This document shows positions 60,865 to 64,000 of a DNA stretch of 64,000 nt, one piece after another. Source of the stretch: Tenacibaculum piscium (lineage in GTDB: Bacteria > Bacteroidota > Bacteroidia > Flavobacteriales > Flavobacteriaceae); the NCBI RefSeq assembly GCF_021390715.1, contig NZ_JAJGWT010000001.1, forward strand, positions 5,839 to 69,838. The letters are read 5' to 3'. Positions within the stretch are counted from its first letter, which is position 1; each line of letters begins with the position of its first letter. A program made the position numbers and the translations under genes. A model generated the notes under the pieces. It searched no databases. It saw only the letters and a program-made list of their open reading frames with translations, and was not told the DNA's origin.

Positions 60865-61716
60865 TTATTTCCTCTGTTTATACATTTTAAGACATGAAAT
60901 AAAATTTTTTATACCCTTTACATCTTTAATTTTACTTAAAATAACATCAATCATAATATTTTTATCATAATTAGACTTTCTTGATGCGTTGACCCCACTT
61001 AAGAAATAATTATATTTACCTTTACCTGTTATTGCCTTATTAATGTCTTTTTCTTCCAAAATTCCAGAAACTAAAGACAAAACTCTAAAATATTCTGGAC
61101 TTGGCTTCTTATAATTTTCTTTAACAAATCGATGTAATAACACATGTAAAAGAATCATTTTTTCATTTTGAGTTAAAGCGTACATTGATTCTTTTCTTAT
61201 ATCAACTTGTTTCTTAATTTCTTTAATATTAGCAAGAGTGTGTAATTCGTTTTTTTTCTTTACAATAGTTAAAAAATCTCCAATATTCCTTGAAAGAAAC
61301 TTTTTATTTAATTCTTTATCGTTGTTCCTTATAAATATAAAATAACGACGAATTACTTCCCATTCAGAAAATAAAATGAGATAATCTAAATAATTTATTT
61401 TTAAGTTATCTTGTTTTTTCTGTAATATAAAACCTTCTTTTACTTCATCATTAATTAAAGAAATTGTTATATCAGAAATGTAATTGTATCTATAATTATT
61501 TAGAAATTTATGACTTTTTTCAAATATCTCTGACCTATTATTTAATGATTTAATAATTAATTCCATCTCTTTCAATAAAGGCTCTTCAATTAATTCTTTT
61601 GCTTTTCTAAAGGAATAATTAGTACTATAATAACTTTCAAACTGAATAGTAGATTCTGAAAGTATCTCCTTAAACTTATCATTAAATAATTTAACAAATT
61701 CTTCTCCGTAATTCAT
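60865..61716 (-). CDS. Hypothetical protein next to the integrase
   Basis: No family is recognised. The 283-residue protein is helical and lysine-rich. Residues 175-215 (SMYALTQNEKMILLHVLLHRFVKENYKKPSPEYFRVLSLVSGI) and 250-283 (NIMIDVILSKIKDVKGIKNFISCLKMYKQRK) look like compact helical bundles. It lies 11 bp downstream of the integrase gene and is probably co-transcribed with it. It is likely an accessory gene of the element. Confidence 0.7.
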   Translation of the reverse strand: MNYGEEFVKLFNDKFKEILSESTIQFESYYSTNYSFRKAKELIEEPLLKEMELIIKSLNNRSEIFEKSHKFLNNYRYNYISDITISLINDEVKEGFILQKKQDNLKINYLDYLILFSEWEVIRRYFIFIRNNDKELNKKFLSRNIGDFLTIVKKKNELHTLANIKEIKKQVDIRKESMYALTQNEKMILLHVLLHRFVKENYKKPSPEYFRVLSLVSGILEEKDINKAITGKGKYNYFLSGVNASRKSNYDKNIMIDVILSKIKDVKGIKNFISCLKMYKQRK

Positions 61717-61727
61717 TTTTATTTTTT

Positions 61728-62465
61728 TTAAGATTTATTTTTTTCAGGAATAATTAAATCAAAAGTTTCATCAACAGCATCTTTTACATCTTCATTTGTA
61801 ACTTGATAATATTGATTCAATGTTTTCATATCATTATGACCAGAAATTTCTGCAATTAATTTATCACTTTTACCTTTTCTTTTCATCATCGTAATAAATG
61901 TTCTTCTAGCTGTGTGAGAACTTATTCTTTTATAAAAAGGAATTTCTTCTCTTATTACTTCTTTACCTCTAGTAGATGTTTTCTCTACATTATGAGTATA
62001 ACCAGCATATTCAAAAACATCTTTTATATAGTCGTTATATTTTTGATTTGCGATTAAAGGTAAACTGTAATCATATTTTTCTAAAATGTATAACGCAATA
62101 CCACTTAATGGAATTTCTCTACTTTTTTTACCTGATCCTTTTTCTTCTTTAAGTAATAATGTTTTTCCATTTATGTTATTTTTAGAAACAAACTTTAGTT
62201 CTCCAAACCTCATACCCGTAACACAAGAAAAAATAAAAACATCTTTTACTTTTTCTAATTTCTCAGAACTCATTTCTACTTTTAATAACGTTTCTAAATC
62301 CTCTTTTCTAAGTGCTATTTGATTTGTAATTACTTTTGGTTTCTTTTTAAAATTTATAAAATCAGCTTTATAAGTATATCCATTTTTTAATGCCCAGAAA
62401 AGAAACGTTTTAACTAAACCTACATTTCTTGAAAATGTATTATTAATGTGTCCTCTACCTACCAT
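61728..62465 (-). CDS. Tyrosine recombinase/integrase, N-terminally truncated at attR
   Basis: This is the site-specific recombinase of the element. The catalytic domain is complete: Arg in TGMRFGELKFV, Lys in the GSGKKSREIPL beta hairpin, HTARRTF (His and Arg), GHNDMKTLNQYY (His and nucleophilic Tyr). Ahead of it only about 45 residues remain of the core-binding domain (NNTFSRNVGLVKTFLFWALKNGYTY). Related integrases carry 100-150 more residues, including the arm-binding domain. The frame is open to 62492, but those codons are the 13-bp att repeat, so I place the start at the internal ATG at 62465. It may be inactive or work in trans with a helper. Confidence 0.82.
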   Translation of the reverse strand: MVGRGHINNTFSRNVGLVKTFLFWALKNGYTYKADFINFKKKPKVITNQIALRKEDLETLLKVEMSSEKLEKVKDVFIFSCVTGMRFGELKFVSKNNINGKTLLLKEEKGSGKKSREIPLSGIALYILEKYDYSLPLIANQKYNDYIKDVFEYAGYTHNVEKTSTRGKEVIREEIPFYKRISSHTARRTFITMMKRKGKSDKLIAEISGHNDMKTLNQYYQVTNEDVKDAVDETFDLIIPEKNKS

Positions 62466-62472
62466 ACAAACA

Positions 62473-62485
62473 GGCGTCTCCACAA
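62473..62485 (+). other. attR: right end of the element
   Basis: GGCGTCTCCACAA is identical to the tmRNA 3' end at 40096-40108 and is preceded by the truncated integrase gene. Confidence 0.88.
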
Positions 62486-62527
62486 ATAACAAACCCTGTA
62501 AATTTTATATTTACAGGGTTTGTTATT
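62485..62527. terminator. Displaced ssrA terminator / terminator for the right flank
   Basis: AATAACAAACCCTGTAAAT is followed by its perfect 19-bp complement around a TTTA-type loop. Before integration it would have followed the tmRNA directly. It now also stops reverse-strand transcripts from 62690-63475. Confidence 0.85.
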
Positions 62528-62689
62528 TTATACTGACAATTTTACTGATTTACTAACTTTTTATTTTTTAAAACTTTTACTTCCAAGAGAGAGATAATAT
62601 CTCAGTCCATAAAAACATATTCAAAAACCAAAAGATTCAGAGCAAAAATAAATTTTAACTAAACCTTCCTAATCTAAAAAAGTAATATT

Positions 62690-63088
62690 TCATTTTTTTG
62701 TTTTTAATTGTTTTTGTAAATCTATAAATTCTTTCATATTAAAATTAAATACTTTTACACCTCTAAAAACTTTGAACTTATGTGTATGTTTTTTTTTCAC
62801 TATTGAGTCTTTTAATTTTATTTTTTGAAAAAAATAATTATAAACATATACTCTTTTTCCATTATTAAGTGTTAATACAGGACTATTATTATTTAATTCA
62901 TCTACACTTTTTTTAACAACAATTCCATTAAATTCCATATTATTACTATAAACTAAAGCTTTTTGATGGAGTTCATTAATTATTTTATTAGGATAATTTT
63001 CTTTATAAAGAAACCCTCCTATAATACAAAAAAAAACTACTCCTAAAAGAATCTCTAAATAAAAATCATATTTTTTTTCTGAAATCAT
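62690..63088 (-). CDS. Small membrane-anchored hypothetical protein, paralogue 1
   Basis: I do not recognise the family. The 132-residue protein has one N-terminal membrane helix (about 8-28) and an extracytoplasmic or cytosolic domain of about 100 residues. The segment GIVVKKSVDELNNNSPVLTLNNGKRVYVY, then KIKLKDSIVKKKHTHKFKVFRGVKVFNFNM, aligns with the next gene (VVIKKSRDKINHNAAILILKNKRKINM, KIKVNDSIVKKKGSLSVKVFSNKHIYEFNV). The two lie 3 bp apart and probably arose by tandem duplication. Confidence 0.75.
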   Translation of the reverse strand: MISEKKYDFYLEILLGVVFFCIIGGFLYKENYPNKIINELHQKALVYSNNMEFNGIVVKKSVDELNNNSPVLTLNNGKRVYVYNYFFQKIKLKDSIVKKKHTHKFKVFRGVKVFNFNMKEFIDLQKQLKTKK

Positions 63089-63091
63089 ATT

Positions 63092-63475
63092 TTAAAAATT
63101 AAACGCTTTATAGGTATCTACTTCAGGAGGAATAACAACGTTAAATTCATATATATGTTTATTACTAAATACCTTAACTGATAAAGATCCTTTCTTTTTT
63201 ACAATAGAATCATTTACTTTTATTTTCTCGTAAAACTCTTCTCTCATATTAATTTTTCTTTTATTTTTAAGTATTAATATAGCTGCATTATGATTTATTT
63301 TATCTCTACTTTTTTTAATAACAACCCCTTCATAAAAGTTATTTTCATACATACGCAAATAATCTTCATAATTTTCTTTAGTATTATCCTTTAATAAAGA
63401 ATATGCTACAACAATTACGAAAATTAACATTGCTTTTTTTAAAAGTATATTTAACATTGTCTCTGAAAACTCCAT
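63092..63475 (-). CDS. Small membrane-anchored hypothetical protein, paralogue 2
   Basis: This 127-residue paralogue of the preceding protein has a membrane helix at about 8-26 (LLKKAMLIFVIVVAYSLL) and the shared VVIKKSRDKIN...DSIVKKK core. It is the upstream gene of the pair. Beyond it, 63476-64000 is AT-rich and shows no gene, tRNA or clear repeat. Confidence 0.75.
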   Translation of the reverse strand: MEFSETMLNILLKKAMLIFVIVVAYSLLKDNTKENYEDYLRMYENNFYEGVVIKKSRDKINHNAAILILKNKRKINMREEFYEKIKVNDSIVKKKGSLSVKVFSNKHIYEFNVVIPPEVDTYKAFNF

Positions 63476-64000
63476 AGTTTATTAATTAATTTTAAATATA
63501 ATCTCATTATAAGAAATATTTTCTTTATCCTCTAAAAAAGATATTTCTATAATAGATAACCACCAGTAATATTTATAACTACTAGTAGTATTTTTGAAAA
63601 TAGTATTAATAGGGATTAAATTCATTGTTTTTTAAATTTGAAAAAAATACTCAATTGTATTGGCAAGCTACAAAATGATTTTCAGAAATATTAAAAAATT
63701 TTTGATACTATTATCCAGCTCTTTTCATCATTAAAAAGCAGTTAAATTGATTAAATAATATCTTTAATATAGCAACAGTAAATTATTTAAAGCGTAGTAA
63801 TCCGTAAAATAAACCTAAATTAAACAATTACTAATCAATATTTTAGATATAAAAAGTAGTTCAAAAAAAAGATAGCATTATTTTTATCAAAAAAAATAAA
63901 AAAAAGTTTACATTTACCACATCTTATTAGATAGGTTCAATGCAACGTTTTACTTATTTCGAAAATAACTTTTGTTGGGAGATAAAAGGTTATTTTGTGT

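Larger units (their letters stand above)
40096..62485. mobile_element. ssrA-integrated element (about 22.4 kb) carrying type I R-M, McrBC and type I Zorya
   Basis: It is bounded by the 13-bp direct repeat of the tmRNA 3' end. The right end carries a tyrosine integrase gene reading inward. Inside are an excisionase-like HTH protein, an SF3-type helicase, an XRE regulator and nine defence genes. No virion, terminase, relaxase or T4SS genes are seen, so it fits a phage-satellite-like or mobilisable island rather than a prophage or conjugative element. The integrase lacks its N-terminal part, so the element may now be immobile or depend on a helper. Confidence 0.85.

Noticed and set aside
40096..62485. 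The element as a prophage or conjugative element
   Set aside because: No capsid, tail, terminase, relaxase or T4SS genes are present among its genes.
63476..64000. Possible gene or element end at the right edge
   Set aside because: Only short frames and AT-rich sequence are visible; nothing can be supported.

Overview
The window is AT-rich DNA from a marine-type Flavobacteriaceae bacterium (Bacteroidota), in the Tenacibaculum/Polaribacter range by gene content. I base this on the gliding-motility gene gldI, bacillithiol and Kdo genes, SusC-like TonB receptor architecture, Bacteroidota -7 promoter boxes of the form TAnnTTTG, the absence of Shine-Dalgarno sequences, and a type II-C Cas9. The species cannot be fixed from sequence alone.

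Layout. 1-650: tRNA-Gly, then a nest of dispersed repeats. 654-6190: housekeeping genes (rhomboid protease, LpxL-like acyltransferase, tRNA-His, bshB1, DUF2520 protein, kdsC, DUF2147 protein) and an unrecognised 297-residue protein. 6347-12273: a MITE-like repeat followed by a compact type II-C CRISPR-Cas locus. cas1 and cas2 run forward, an array of eight full repeats plus one degenerate repeat follows, cas9 runs in reverse, and a tracrRNA diverges from the cas9 start. 12408-39462: chromosomal core, with a PAP2 phosphatase, three consecutive peptidyl-prolyl isomerases including gldI behind a DHH phosphoesterase, PhoD, ndk, pdxH, sixA, ppx, a repeat-rich OmpA protein, DUF389, a C1 peptidase, a TonB receptor, tRNA-Tyr and tRNA-Lys, an MlaFE-type ABC transporter, pafA, an M28 peptidase, kdsA and an AlaDH/PNT-family dehydrogenase. 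39715-40105: tmRNA (ssrA).

40096-62485 is an integrated mobile element of about 22.4 kb in the 3' end of ssrA, bounded by a 13-bp direct repeat of the tmRNA 3' end. It carries an XRE regulator, a five-gene defence operon (hsdR-hsdM-hsdS-mcrB-mcrC), a complete type I Zorya system (zorA-zorB-zorC-zorD), an SF3/DUF5906-like replicative helicase with an excisionase-like HTH gene, two unknown genes and an N-terminally truncated tyrosine integrase. No capsid, terminase or conjugation genes are visible, so it resembles a phage satellite or mobilisable island used as a defence island.

The most informative structure is a pair of long direct repeats (50442-51212 and 58183-58876) that bracket the Zorya genes. 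Each contains about 105-bp tandem units and a long palindrome. The left copy ends in a decayed fragment of the 3' end of the helicase gene that is intact beside the right copy. This looks like the scar of a defence-cassette insertion by homologous recombination at the element's helicase/origin junction. Together with the CRISPR locus, the window holds four anti-phage systems: type II-C CRISPR, type I restriction, McrBC and Zorya. To the right of the element are two small paralogous membrane proteins.
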